Source: an uncultured Blautia sp.
GTDB lineage: Bacteria > Bacillota_A > Clostridia > Lachnospirales > Lachnospiraceae
NCBI GenBank assembly: GCA_905209435.1
Contig: CAJLTE010000076.1
Location: 1-15,317, forward strand
DNA length: 15,317 nt
Direction of reading: 5' to 3'
The notes under the pieces were generated by a model. It was not told the origin of the DNA. It was given only the letters and a program-made list of their open reading frames with translations, and did no database searches. Position 1 is the first letter of the stretch; every line of letters starts with the position of its first letter. This document shows positions 6,041-12,855 of the stretch, in pieces. The translations under genes and the position numbers were made by a program.

Positions 6041-7414
6041 TTACGAAAGATCTGTATCTGCCTGACATCGCTTTTCCAGATGGCGGTTGATCAGGAGCAG
6101 AAATACAACTGTAGAAAGGACGGAACAAACTCCGTCGGCTACAGGTTCTGCGAAAAAGGCCGCTTTTGCACCAAAGAAAGCGGGCAGTACAGCTGCGCTT
6201 AACACAAAGAGAGACTTCCTGGTAACAGAAAGTGCAAGCCCGGTTTTAGGACGTTCCAGTGCGGTAAGGCCGTCTACGAAGACATACTGGAAACTCAATG
6301 GAATGATCATCAGTGCATAGGTCTGGATTGCCCAGACAGAGAACTGAATATACTGTGGATCAGTTGTAAACAACAGAACAAAATACCGGGGAACAAGCCG
6401 GGAGAGAAGGAACATGATGGTGGTAAAGATAAGCATTACTCCCAGAATGTTCCTTTCTGCGTCTTTGACTCTGTCTGCACGTCTGGCACCGTAATTATAG
6501 CTGAGAATTGCCTGAGTACCGCCGCTGATACCAATCATGGGTGAAGTGATCAGAAGCATATAACTCTGTGCAATGGTGGCACATGTGATCAGCATATCTC
6601 CCTGAGAAGCACCGCCGTATTTCTGCAGGATCGCATTCATGATGATCAGGATCAGACTGTCTGTGGCAAGTATCAGAAACGGGGAAAATCCCAGAGAAAT
6701 AATTTTGCCCATAATTTTTGGGTCATATTGCCCAAATGTGATCTTTACCGGAACTTTTTTCCCAAAGAGGAAATTCATGGCAAAAAGGCATGAAAGTACC
6801 TGGGAAATGACTGTTGCAATAGCTGCGCCCGCGATCCCCATTTGAAAACCGAAGATGAAAACCGGGTCTAACAAAATATTACATCCTGCACCGATCAGAA
6901 CTGTAAACATTCCAATAAGGGGAAATCCCTGACAATTGATAAAATAGTTCAGTCCTGTAGCCATCAGGGCGAAAAAGGTTCCTATTGTATAAATGGTCAG
7001 GTATGTATTGGCAAATGGAAAGGTAGCTTCACTTGCACCAAATAACATAAGCAGCTTATTTTTTAACATAAGAAAGCTGATGGTCAGCAGAACAGAGAAA
7101 ATACTGAGCATAAGAAAAGAATTTGCCAGTACCTGTTCTGCTTTTTTTGTATTCTTTTCACCCAGGCGGATTCCCATTGTGATGGAACCGCCAATCCCTA
7201 CCAGGGTCCCAAAAGAAGTAAGGAGTGTAACGATAGGGCCGCATACGCCTGCACCTGCAAGTGCAAGAGTACCATTACCGGCAATATGACCGATATACAT
7301 TCTGTCAATGATACTGTAAAGCACATTGACAAACTGTGCGGTCATTGAAGGTATGGCAAGCTGAAGCACCAGAGTACGTATCGGAGCCTTGCCAAGATCT
7401 GCTGTTGTGTTCAT
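6041..7414 (-). CDS. MATE-family efflux transporter
   Basis: A second MATE exporter, 457 residues and about twelve membrane segments. Marks include APIRTLVLQLAIPSMTAQFVN at the N-terminus, GIGGSITMGIRLGEKNTKKA in the first half and GISGGTQAILSYNYGARRAD in the second. The ATG at 7414 has a GAGGA site about eight bases upstream. It belongs to a different MATE branch from the 4656 gene, judging by the low similarity of the shared motifs. Its leader carries a 14-bp hairpin (7439-7472) immediately ahead of the ribosome site and a palindrome around TATAAT (7485-7504), so it is probably regulated separately. Substrate cannot be read from sequence. It lies downstream of pdxR on the same strand but 210 bp away. 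Confidence 0.9.
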   Translation of the reverse strand: MNTTADLGKAPIRTLVLQLAIPSMTAQFVNVLYSIIDRMYIGHIAGNGTLALAGAGVCGPIVTLLTSFGTLVGIGGSITMGIRLGEKNTKKAEQVLANSFLMLSIFSVLLTISFLMLKNKLLMLFGASEATFPFANTYLTIYTIGTFFALMATGLNYFINCQGFPLIGMFTVLIGAGCNILLDPVFIFGFQMGIAGAAIATVISQVLSCLFAMNFLFGKKVPVKITFGQYDPKIMGKIISLGFSPFLILATDSLILIIMNAILQKYGGASQGDMLITCATIAQSYMLLITSPMIGISGGTQAILSYNYGARRADRVKDAERNILGVMLIFTTIMFLLSRLVPRYFVLLFTTDPQYIQFSVWAIQTYALMIIPLSFQYVFVDGLTALERPKTGLALSVTRKSLFVLSAAVLPAFFGAKAAFFAEPVADGVCSVLSTVVFLLLINRHLEKRCQADTDLS

Positions 7415-7438
7415 TTTTTATTTCCTCATCCGTTCGAA

Positions 7439-7472
7439 AGGGACTGCTGCGTTTATTTACGCAGCAGTCCCT
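7439..7472 (-). promoter_or_regulatory. 14-bp perfect hairpin ahead of the MATE ribosome site
   Basis: Arms AGGGACTGCTGCGT (7439-7452) and ACGCAGCAGTCCCT (7459-7472) are perfectly complementary with a 6-base loop. On the message strand it ends about 10 bases before the ribosome binding site. Only three U residues follow, so it does not look like a working terminator. It may stabilise the 5' end, be a decayed terminator or bind a regulator. Confidence 0.6.
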
Positions 7473-7484
7473 GTTATTAAATGT

Positions 7485-7504
7485 TACTGTTTATTATAAC
7501 AGTA
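7485..7504 (-). promoter_or_regulatory. Candidate MATE promoter with palindromic operator
   Basis: Reading leftward, a TATAAT -10 box (7498-7493) lies in the middle of a 20-bp palindrome with 7-bp arms TACTGTT/AACAGTA. The matching -35 region (around 7516-7521) is poor. A second extended -10 (TGG-TAAAAT, 7539-7531) is an alternative. A repressor at the palindrome would block RNA polymerase directly. Confidence 0.45.
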
Positions 7505-7548
7505 TAGTTATCTTTTAAATGATATATTACATTTTACCAGATATTGAT

Positions 7549-7623
7549 AAAAAAAGCTATTCTTTTTCGGCAATATTAAAAGATATATCGAATGATAAGG
7601 ATTTCTGTGACTGACCGAAAAAG
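7549..7623 (-). terminator. Weak terminator after pdxR with competing pairing
   Basis: Leftward of the pdxR stop, CTTTTTCGG (message of 7623-7615) can pair with CCGAAAAAG (7570-7562), a 9-bp stem over a 44-base loop. The same AAAAAG can instead pair with the following CTTTTT (7556-7551), whose U-run (7555-7549) makes a feeble AT-rich terminator. Function is uncertain. Confidence 0.35.
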
Positions 7624-7624
7624 T

Positions 7625-9022
7625 TCATATACACTGACTTAAACGCTGGATGATTTCTTTGGTATTATCCACTTCGATAGATGAATAATTCATAATATAT
7701 ACATTATCCGGTGCTTCTTCCGGAACATGATAGTAACCGGACAGTGGGGAAAGCTTTATACTTTGTGTAAGGGCTGACTGTATCAGGTTCGCCTCTGTCT
7801 GACTGGTGCTGATCTCCATAAGGAAGTGGACACCTGCCTCTTCTCCGGATATGGTGACGAAATCATTCAACCGGCTGGTTTTGATGGCAGTGATCAGTGT
7901 ATCTCGTTTGGAATGGTAGTAATTTCTGAGTCTGTTGATATGTTTCTCAAAATAGCCTTCCTGAATAAATTTGGCCAGTGTGTACTGCTCAAAGTTGGAT
8001 ACAGTACAAGAATAGAAGGAGAGCTTTTTATAAAATTCATCCAGAAGCTGTCCGGGCAGTACCATATAGCTGATACGGACGGTGGAGGAAAGGGTTTTGG
8101 TAAATGTATTCATATAAATAACTTTATCCGAAACATCAATACTCTGAAGCGTTGGGATCGGCTGCCCGCTCAGACGGAGTTCACTGTCGTAATCATCTTC
8201 AATGATATATCGGTTTTCTCCTCTGGATGCCCAGCCAAGAAGTTCATAACGTCTGCTGATGGGCATAACGATCCCGGTTGGATAATGGTGGGAAGGAGAG
8301 ATATGGACAATATCTGCTTGTTTTTCTTCTAATTCAGAAACTTTTACCCCGTCACTGTCCATGTTAATGTACTCACATGGAACCTGCCAGCTTTTGTAAA
8401 TCTGAGAAATTTTACGGTATCCCGGATTTTCTACTGCATAAATTCTGTCCTTGCCGAAAAGCTGGATCAGAAGCCCGTAGAGATATTCAGTACCTGCACC
8501 TACGATGATCTGTTCCGGCAATACTGTCATTCCTCGAAATTCTTTCAGGTATGTGGCAATCGCCTCACGGAGAAAAAGGATTCCGCCGCATGGAGGATTA
8601 GTCATCAGCTGCATTTGATTTTCGTTTAATACCTCACGGACCATTTTTGTCCAGATGGTAAACGGAAAAAGTTCAGACTGAGTCTGATTGCTGGAAAAAT
8701 CAGCCAGGTATCCAGAGTTTCCGCTTGTGAGAGGTACCATTTCCTTAGTAATATTTTTCTTTTCAATTTCTATGGCTTTCTTGAAATCTGTGACATAGAA
8801 GCCTCTTTTGGGCATGGAATAAATATATCCTTCTGCAATTAACTGTTCATAGGCATTTTCTACAGTGATCACACTTATACCCAGATTTTTTGCAAAAGAG
8901 CGTTTGGACGGTAATTTTTCTCCAGGCCTGATATTTCCCTGTAATATGTCATTTTTGATGCATTTATATAAATATTCATACAGAGAATCTGACCCTGTAT
9001 TTGTAAAATTATAGGTAATCAT
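7625..9022 (-). CDS. pdxR: MocR/PdxR-type regulator (GntR helix-turn-helix plus aminotransferase fold)
   Basis: This 465-residue regulator of vitamin B6 synthesis has a GntR winged helix (residues 12-77: SLYEYLYKCIKNDILQGN, then LGISVITVENAYEQLIAEGY) followed by a fold-type I aminotransferase-like domain that binds PLP. EDDYDSELR at 275-283 and Lys309 in TFTKTLSS mark the cofactor site. Known PdxR proteins activate pdxST when PLP is scarce. The divergent position next to pdxS supports that role strongly. I prefer ATG 9022 (MITYNF...), which matches typical family starts and has GGAG 12 bases upstream; a TTG at 9040 with AAGG five bases upstream would add six residues. There is no candidate target other than pdxST and possibly itself. 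Confidence 0.88.
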   Translation of the reverse strand: MITYNFTNTGSDSLYEYLYKCIKNDILQGNIRPGEKLPSKRSFAKNLGISVITVENAYEQLIAEGYIYSMPKRGFYVTDFKKAIEIEKKNITKEMVPLTSGNSGYLADFSSNQTQSELFPFTIWTKMVREVLNENQMQLMTNPPCGGILFLREAIATYLKEFRGMTVLPEQIIVGAGTEYLYGLLIQLFGKDRIYAVENPGYRKISQIYKSWQVPCEYINMDSDGVKVSELEEKQADIVHISPSHHYPTGIVMPISRRYELLGWASRGENRYIIEDDYDSELRLSGQPIPTLQSIDVSDKVIYMNTFTKTLSSTVRISYMVLPGQLLDEFYKKLSFYSCTVSNFEQYTLAKFIQEGYFEKHINRLRNYYHSKRDTLITAIKTSRLNDFVTISGEEAGVHFLMEISTSQTEANLIQSALTQSIKLSPLSGYYHVPEEAPDNVYIMNYSSIEVDNTKEIIQRLSQCI

Positions 9023-9051
9023 TTGTAATAGTTTCTCCAATCTGACCTTAC

Positions 9052-9101
9052 TGAATATATCTGAATTGACGATTTAAATATATTCACTTCTGCATTATAC
9101 T
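9052..9101. promoter_or_regulatory. pdxR-pdxS divergent control region
   Basis: A perfect 9-bp inverted repeat TGAATATAT/ATATATTCA (9052-9060 and 9078-9086, 17-bp centre) lies upstream of a good rightward -10 TATACT (9096-9101). The matching -35 position is weak (TTTAAA, 9073-9078), as expected for an activator-dependent promoter. The repeat is the natural PdxR site candidate. No clear leftward promoter was identified. Confidence 0.55.
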
Positions 9102-9174
9102 CTGTCCAAGCTGATTCGTACAGAAAAAATTAAAGAGAATATCAGAAATCTTAAAATACAGGAGGAAAATTCAC

Positions 9175-10047
9175 ATGGAAAACAGATATGAATTAAACAA
9201 ACAGCTTGCGCAGATGTTAAAAGGCGGTGTCATCATGGACGTTACCACACCGGAGCAGGCAAAGATCGCAGAGGCAGCAGGTGCATGTGCAGTTATGGCA
9301 CTGGAGCGTATTCCGGCAGATATCCGTGCAGCAGGCGGCGTTTCCAGAATGAGTGATCCCAAAATGATCCAGGGAATCCAGAATGCAGTTTCCATTCCGG
9401 TTATGGCGAAATGCAGAATCGGTCATTTCGTAGAGGCACAGGTGCTCGAAGCAATCGAGATCGACTATATCGATGAAAGTGAAGTATTATCTCCTGCAGA
9501 TGATGTTTACCATATTAATAAAAGAAACTTCAAAGTTCCGTTTGTATGCGGCGCGAAAGATCTTGGAGAGGCGCTGAGAAGAATCAATGAAGGTGCGTCC
9601 ATGATCCGTACAAAAGGCGAACCCGGAACCGGAGATATTGTACAGGCAGTACGCCACATGCGTAAGATGAACAGCGCCATCGCACAGCTTACAAGTATGA
9701 GAGAAGATGAACTCTTCGAAGCTGCAAAACAGTTCCAGGTACCATATGAACTGGTTGAATATGTACATAAGAATGGCAAACTCCCGGTAGTAAACTTCGC
9801 AGCAGGCGGTGTTGCGACTCCTGCAGATGCAGCTCTGATGATGCAGCTTGGCGCAGAGGGTGTATTCGTTGGTTCCGGTATCTTCAAATCCGGAAATCCG
9901 GCAAAGAGAGCCAATGCGATCGTGAAAGCAGTTACAAACTATACAGACGCAAAGATGATCGCAGAATTATCCGAAGATCTTGGAGAGGCCATGGTTGGTA
10001 TCAATGAAAGCGAGATCCAGCTTTTGATGGCAGAAAGAGGCAAATAA
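9175..10047 (+). CDS. pdxS: Pyridoxal 5'-phosphate synthase, synthase subunit PdxS
   Basis: PdxS (290 residues, the normal length) is the (beta/alpha)8-barrel subunit that makes PLP from ribose 5-phosphate, glyceraldehyde 3-phosphate and ammonia. Asp22 and Lys79 (in [10 protein letters not shown]) match the residues that form the first sugar imine, and Lys147 (in [10 protein letters not shown]) matches the second active-site lysine. The phosphate-binding loops [18 protein letters not shown] and [30 protein letters not shown] are intact. The ATG at 9175 has AGGAGG ahead of it (9160-9165). Its stop overlaps the pdxT start by one base (TAATG), so the two subunits are translationally coupled. Its promoter region carries a probable PdxR site. 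Confidence 0.97.
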   Translation: MENRYELNKQLAQMLKGGVIMDVTTPEQAKIAEAAGACAVMALERIPADIRAAGGVSRMSDPKMIQGIQNAVSIPVMAKCRIGHFVEAQVLEAIEIDYIDESEVLSPADDVYHINKRNFKVPFVCGAKDLGEALRRINEGASMIRTKGEPGTGDIVQAVRHMRKMNSAIAQLTSMREDELFEAAKQFQVPYELVEYVHKNGKLPVVNFAAGGVATPADAALMMQLGAEGVFVGSGIFKSGNPAKRANAIVKAVTNYTDAKMIAELSEDLGEAMVGINESEIQLLMAERGK

Positions 10048-10613
10048 TGACAATTGCAGTTTTAGCAGTGCAGGGTGCCTTTATTGAACATGAGAAGAAA
10101 CTTGAGAAACTGGGCGCATCCTGCATCGAACTCAGAAAAGCAGAAGATCTGGAGCAGCATTACGATGGTCTGGTACTTCCGGGAGGAGAAAGCACGGTAC
10201 AGGGAAAACTACTCAAAGAACTTGGAATGTACGACACTATCAAATCTCAGATAGAAGCAGGAATGCCGGTTCTGGCAACCTGCGCAGGACTGATCCTGCT
10301 GGCAGATAATCTCGAAGGCGGAGAACCCGGACACTTACAGACTATGCCGGTAACCGTAAAGCGAAATGCATACGGAAGACAGCTTGGCAGCTTCCATACA
10401 GAAGCTAATCTGGAAGGAGTCGGAGAAGTCCCAATGACATTCATCCGTGCTCCGTATGTAGCAGAAGCAGGAGACGGCGTACAGGTACTTGCAACAGTAG
10501 AAAACAAAATCGTAGCCGTAAAATATAAAAACCAGCTCGCCCTCGCATTCCATCCGGAACTGGACGAGAATGATGAGATACATAAGGCGTTTCTGGCGAT
10601 GTGTGAAGAATAA
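10047..10613 (+). CDS. pdxT: Pyridoxal 5'-phosphate synthase, glutaminase subunit PdxT
   Basis: PdxT (188 residues) is the class I glutaminase that releases ammonia from glutamine and channels it to PdxS in the 12+12 complex. The triad is complete: Cys79 in LATCAGL, and His169 and Glu171 in AFHPEL. The GGEST segment at 46-50 and GRQLGSF are the usual PdxT signatures. The start codon overlaps the pdxS stop by one base. The gene ends eight bases before a new promoter for the CsoR-type gene, with no evident terminator between. Confidence 0.97.
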   Translation: MTIAVLAVQGAFIEHEKKLEKLGASCIELRKAEDLEQHYDGLVLPGGESTVQGKLLKELGMYDTIKSQIEAGMPVLATCAGLILLADNLEGGEPGHLQTMPVTVKRNAYGRQLGSFHTEANLEGVGEVPMTFIRAPYVAEAGDGVQVLATVENKIVAVKYKNQLALAFHPELDENDEIHKAFLAMCEE

Positions 10614-10620
10614 AGCATAC

Positions 10621-10661
10621 TTGACAAAATCAGCTGATTCATAGATAATTCCTGTATACAG
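10621..10661 (+). promoter_or_regulatory. Promoter of the CsoR-type gene with two palindromes
   Basis: A perfect TTGACA (10621-10626) and GATAAT (10644-10649) are 17 bp apart. The spacer contains the 12-bp palindrome AATCAGCTGATT (10628-10639). A second palindrome CTGTATACAG (10652-10661) covers the predicted start site. Either could be a repressor operator. Neither has the GC-rich tracts typical of characterised CsoR operators. Confidence 0.7.
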
Positions 10662-10691
10662 ATACCTGCAATGGTACTAGGAGGTGTTAAC

Positions 10692-10967
10692 TTGAAACAG
10701 TGTATGGACTCTGATAATCTGCACAGACGATTAAAGAAGATCATCGGGCAGGTGCAGGCGATTGACCGTATGATTGACGAAGATGTTCCATGTGAAGATA
10801 TCCTTTCACAGATAAATGCAGCGAAGTCAGCATTACATAAAGCAGGACAGGTAGTTCTGGAGGGACATATCCAGCATTGTGTCCGTGATGGAATCGAACA
10901 TGGAGATGCAGATAAGACTATCGCAAACTTCACAAAAGCAGTAGAACGATTTGCAAATATGAAATAA
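10692..10967 (+). CDS. CsoR/FrmR-family metal-sensing repressor
   Basis: This small all-helical regulator (91 residues) of the CsoR/RcnR/FrmR (DUF156) family binds DNA as a tetramer and releases it on metal or thiol-reactive signals. The start is TTG at 10692, chosen because AGGAGGTG (10679-10686) sits right before it; the upstream ATG at 10671 would lie ahead of that site. Cys34, His59 and Cys63 (VPCED and GHIQHC) reproduce the Cys-His-Cys arrangement of copper-sensing CsoR, with the RRLKKIIGQVQAIDRMI helix at 12-28. No copper ATPase, chaperone or other expected target is next to it, so the ligand stays open. It may control its own promoter. Confidence 0.85.
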   Translation: MKQCMDSDNLHRRLKKIIGQVQAIDRMIDEDVPCEDILSQINAAKSALHKAGQVVLEGHIQHCVRDGIEHGDADKTIANFTKAVERFANMK

Positions 10968-10973
10968 TATTGA

Positions 10974-11011
10974 GGGCCAGTCTATAGGGAAGACTGGTCT
11001 TTAATAATTTT
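10974..11011 (+). terminator. Terminator of the CsoR-type gene
   Basis: A 10-bp stem with two G-T pairs (10974-10983 with 10991-11000), a 7-base loop and a broken T-rich tail. It starts seven bases after the stop codon. Moderate strength. Confidence 0.65.
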
Positions 11012-11067
11012 CTGATAGAATGTGGAGCAAATGATTTTAGACGTTTGACTTTACAATTTGTTTGCTG

Positions 11068-11123
11068 TACGCATTAAAGGCGTATAGAAATATGTTGACA
11101 AATACGCCTACAATACGCATAAT
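11068..11123 (+). promoter_or_regulatory. hicAB promoter with four TACGC half-sites
   Basis: TTGACA (11095-11100) and CATAAT (11118-11123) are 17 bp apart, a strong promoter. Half-sites lie at 11068-11074 (TACGCAT), 11078-11085 (inverted, AGGCGTAT), 11102-11109 (ATACGCCT) and 11113-11120 (ATACGCAT). The last two sit one helical turn apart inside the spacer. The arrangement fits autoregulation by HicB. Confidence 0.7.
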
Positions 11124-11168
11124 AAATATGAAACCTGTAAATATATTTATATTGAGGAACGAAAATAT

Positions 11169-11339
11169 ATGAAAAGGAGAGATTTAATCTGGCTTCTCGA
11201 GAGGAATGGATGGGTTTTGAAGCGGAATGGCAGTAACCATGATCTGTACACGGACGGAAACCGCTGCGAAGCAATTCCCAGACACTCGGAAATAAATGAG
11301 AAGCTTGCACAGGCAATCATCAGAAGATTGGATTTGTGA
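11169..11339 (+). CDS. hicA: HicA-type mRNA interferase toxin
   Basis: This 56-residue HicA toxin has a double-stranded RNA-binding-like fold and cleaves mRNA independently of the ribosome. The motif GSNHD with catalytic His24, the GWVLKRNGSNHDLY strand pair and the PRHSEINEKLAQAIIRRL C-terminus are diagnostic. A GAGGA site lies ten bases upstream of the ATG. It sits 20 bp ahead of hicB, in the usual toxin-first order. The protein is short but complete for the family. Confidence 0.92.
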   Translation: MKRRDLIWLLERNGWVLKRNGSNHDLYTDGNRCEAIPRHSEINEKLAQAIIRRLDL

Positions 11340-11359
11340 AACGACAAGGGAGGGTCGCT

Positions 11360-11758
11360 ATGAAAGGAGCATATCCTATTATTTTACAAAAGACAGAAGA
11401 TGGATATTACGTGAATATTCCAGATTTTGAAATCGGGACACAGGGAGATTCCATTGCAGATGCTATGGAAATGGCCAGGGATGCAATAGGACTGACAGGG
11501 ATTGATATGGAAGATGATGGAAAAACACTTCCAGAACCTTATACAGTCAAATTTGAACAGGAAAAAGATGATATTGTGACACTGGTTGATGTGGATTTTA
11601 CAGAATACAGAAGAAGAGCAGATAATAGAGCAGTAAAGAAAAACTGCACGATTCCATACTGGATGAGTGTGGCAGCAGATAAGGCAGGGGTAAATTATTC
11701 CAGACTTTTGCAGGACGCTATTACTAATTTCCTTGGGCTTAATAAAGTACAGGGATAA
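11360..11758 (+). CDS. hicB: HicB-family antitoxin
   Basis: The 132-residue antitoxin has an N-terminal partial RNase H fold (YPIILQKTEDGYYVNIPDF, then SIADAMEMARDAIGL) that covers HicA, and a C-terminal DNA-binding segment (CTIPYWMSVAADKAGVNYSR, then LLQDAITNFLGL) that would bind the operators upstream of hicA. The start is ATG 11360, preceded by GGAGG with six bases between. A GTG at 11336 overlaps the hicA stop but has no ribosome site. It is co-transcribed with hicA. The full length and intact motifs suggest a working pair. Confidence 0.93.
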   Translation: MKGAYPIILQKTEDGYYVNIPDFEIGTQGDSIADAMEMARDAIGLTGIDMEDDGKTLPEPYTVKFEQEKDDIVTLVDVDFTEYRRRADNRAVKKNCTIPYWMSVAADKAGVNYSRLLQDAITNFLGLNKVQG

Positions 11759-11798
11759 ACAAACAGAGAATATTTTCGTTTCCAAAAGATAAATAAAA

Positions 11799-11849
11799 AT
11801 AACTGTTCGGTACTTTACTTTATGGAATAACAGATTGCTGAACAGTTAT
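11799..11849. repeat. 10-bp inverted repeat after hicB
   Basis: ATAACTGTTC (11799-11808) and GAACAGTTAT (11840-11849) are exact complements separated by 31 bases. No U-run follows. It could be an RNA stem at the end of the hicAB message or the remnant of an insertion. Confidence 0.45.
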
Positions 11850-11921
11850 AAACAAGGTACAGTTCCTGATTGTCTGATGATAAAATTAGTAATACATAAG
11901 GCAATCAGAGACAAGAGAAAA

Positions 11922-11981
11922 CCCGGAAATTCAGGAGTATCCAGTCAAATGGAACTCCATGATTTTCCGGGCTTATTTTTT
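11922..11981 (+). terminator. Compound hairpin terminator between convergent operons
   Basis: An 8-bp outer stem CCCGGAAA/TTTCCGGG (11922-11929, 11964-11971) encloses a second stem GGAGT/ACTCC and TCCA/TGGA around a 6-base loop, then CTTA and six T. On the other strand the same hairpin is followed by TTTTCTCTT, so it may also end the leftward ABC operon. Confidence 0.8.
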
Positions 11982-12060
11982 CTGAGAAAAAAATTTTCAG
12001 ACCTTGAATCCATTTCCGAAATCGTTTCGTTATAAAAGATAGCGGTTAAGAAAATAGCAA

Positions 12061-12855
12061 CTATCTCCGGGCGCGCTTTTCGATCAGTCCGAGGAGACCA
12101 TACAGGATAATAGCAATGATGCACAGGATGATAATGGACATCAGCACCCAGGTAAGCTTAAAGGTCTGGCTGGAATAGATGATCAGATAGCCCAGACCTT
12201 TTCTGGCGCCGATAAATTCTCCTATGATAACACCAACCAGACACAGACCAATATTAACTTTCATGACACTGAGCAGCAGCGGCACAGAAGACGGAAGAAT
12301 AATCTTCATAAGTTTCTCTTTCTTTCCGCCTCCCAATGTCTCGATAAGCTTCAGTTTCTCCGGGTCTGCTTCGCCGAAACCTGTATACAGATTCAGAATC
12401 GAGCCAAAGATAGCAACCGACATACCGCAGACAATGATCGTTCGTTCATTGGCACCCAGCCATACAATAAGCAAAGGTGCCAGTGCAGATTTCGGCAGAC
12501 TGTTCAGCACTACAAGATAAGGCTCTGTGATCTTTGCAAGTCTGGGACAGGTCCACAGCAGAACTGCCATCCCTGCACCCAGAACTACAACGAACACAAA
12601 GCTGACCAGTGTTTCCGTGATCGTCACAGAAAGATGGGGAAAAATAGAGCCGTCTCTGCACATACTGCAGAAACTGCGCCAGATCGTTCCCGGACTGCTG
12701 AAGATAAAAGAATCGATCAGCCCGGTTCTGGCAGAGATTTCCCACAGCACCAAAAAGAGAAGAAGAATAAAGATCCGTAGAAAAATGACCAGCTTCTTTT
12801 CTCTTTTCCGATGACGGATATACTGTTTTTGATGATATGAAGCTTCAGGCATCAT
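12061..12855 (-). CDS. ABC transporter permease, SsuC/TauC/ThiX-like
   Basis: This 264-residue permease with about six membrane helices belongs to the group that imports sulfonates, taurine, nitrate or thiamine precursors. The cytoplasmic coupling loop (about residues 170-195: IETLGGGKKEKLMKIILPSS) matches the EAA motif of that group, and IGEFIGARKGLGYLI near the end is typical. The start is ATG 12855, overlapping the ATPase gene by 11 bases, with AAGGAG seven bases upstream. An open frame extending further upstream overlaps the ATPase and is not used. No substrate-binding protein gene is adjacent, which is unusual for an importer. Confidence 0.88.
   Translation of the reverse strand: MMPEASYHQKQYIRHRKREKKLVIFLRIFILLLFLVLWEISARTGLIDSFIFSSPGTIWRSFCSMCRDGSIFPHLSVTITETLVSFVFVVVLGAGMAVLLWTCPRLAKITEPYLVVLNSLPKSALAPLLIVWLGANERTIIVCGMSVAIFGSILNLYTGFGEADPEKLKLIETLGGGKKEKLMKIILPSSVPLLLSVMKVNIGLCLVGVIIGEFIGARKGLGYLIIYSSQTFKLTWVLMSIIILCIIAIILYGLLGLIEKRARR

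Larger units (their letters stand above)
11759..12060. other. 302-bp convergent intergenic region
   Basis: Between hicB and the convergent ABC permease lie a 10-bp inverted repeat (11799-11849) and a compound hairpin terminator (11922-11981). The remainder is AT-rich. A 66-codon rightward frame at 11835-12035 runs straight through the terminator and lacks a ribosome site, so it is not called. Confidence 0.65.

Noticed and set aside
9023..9040. TTG start for pdxR six codons upstream
   Set aside because: It has an acceptable AAGG site, but the ATG at 9022 matches the usual start of the family better. Kept as an alternative only.
9487..9914. Long open frames antisense to pdxS
   Set aside because: Shadows of the high-quality pdxS coding sequence with no ribosome sites.
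10671..10691. ATG start for the CsoR-type gene
   Set aside because: The AGGAGGTG ribosome site lies downstream of this ATG and directly ahead of TTG 10692.
11336..11359. GTG start for hicB overlapping hicA
   Set aside because: No ribosome site; ATG 11360 has GGAGG at ideal spacing.
11835..12035. 66-codon frame after hicB
   Set aside because: It crosses the compound terminator, lacks a ribosome site and resembles no protein.
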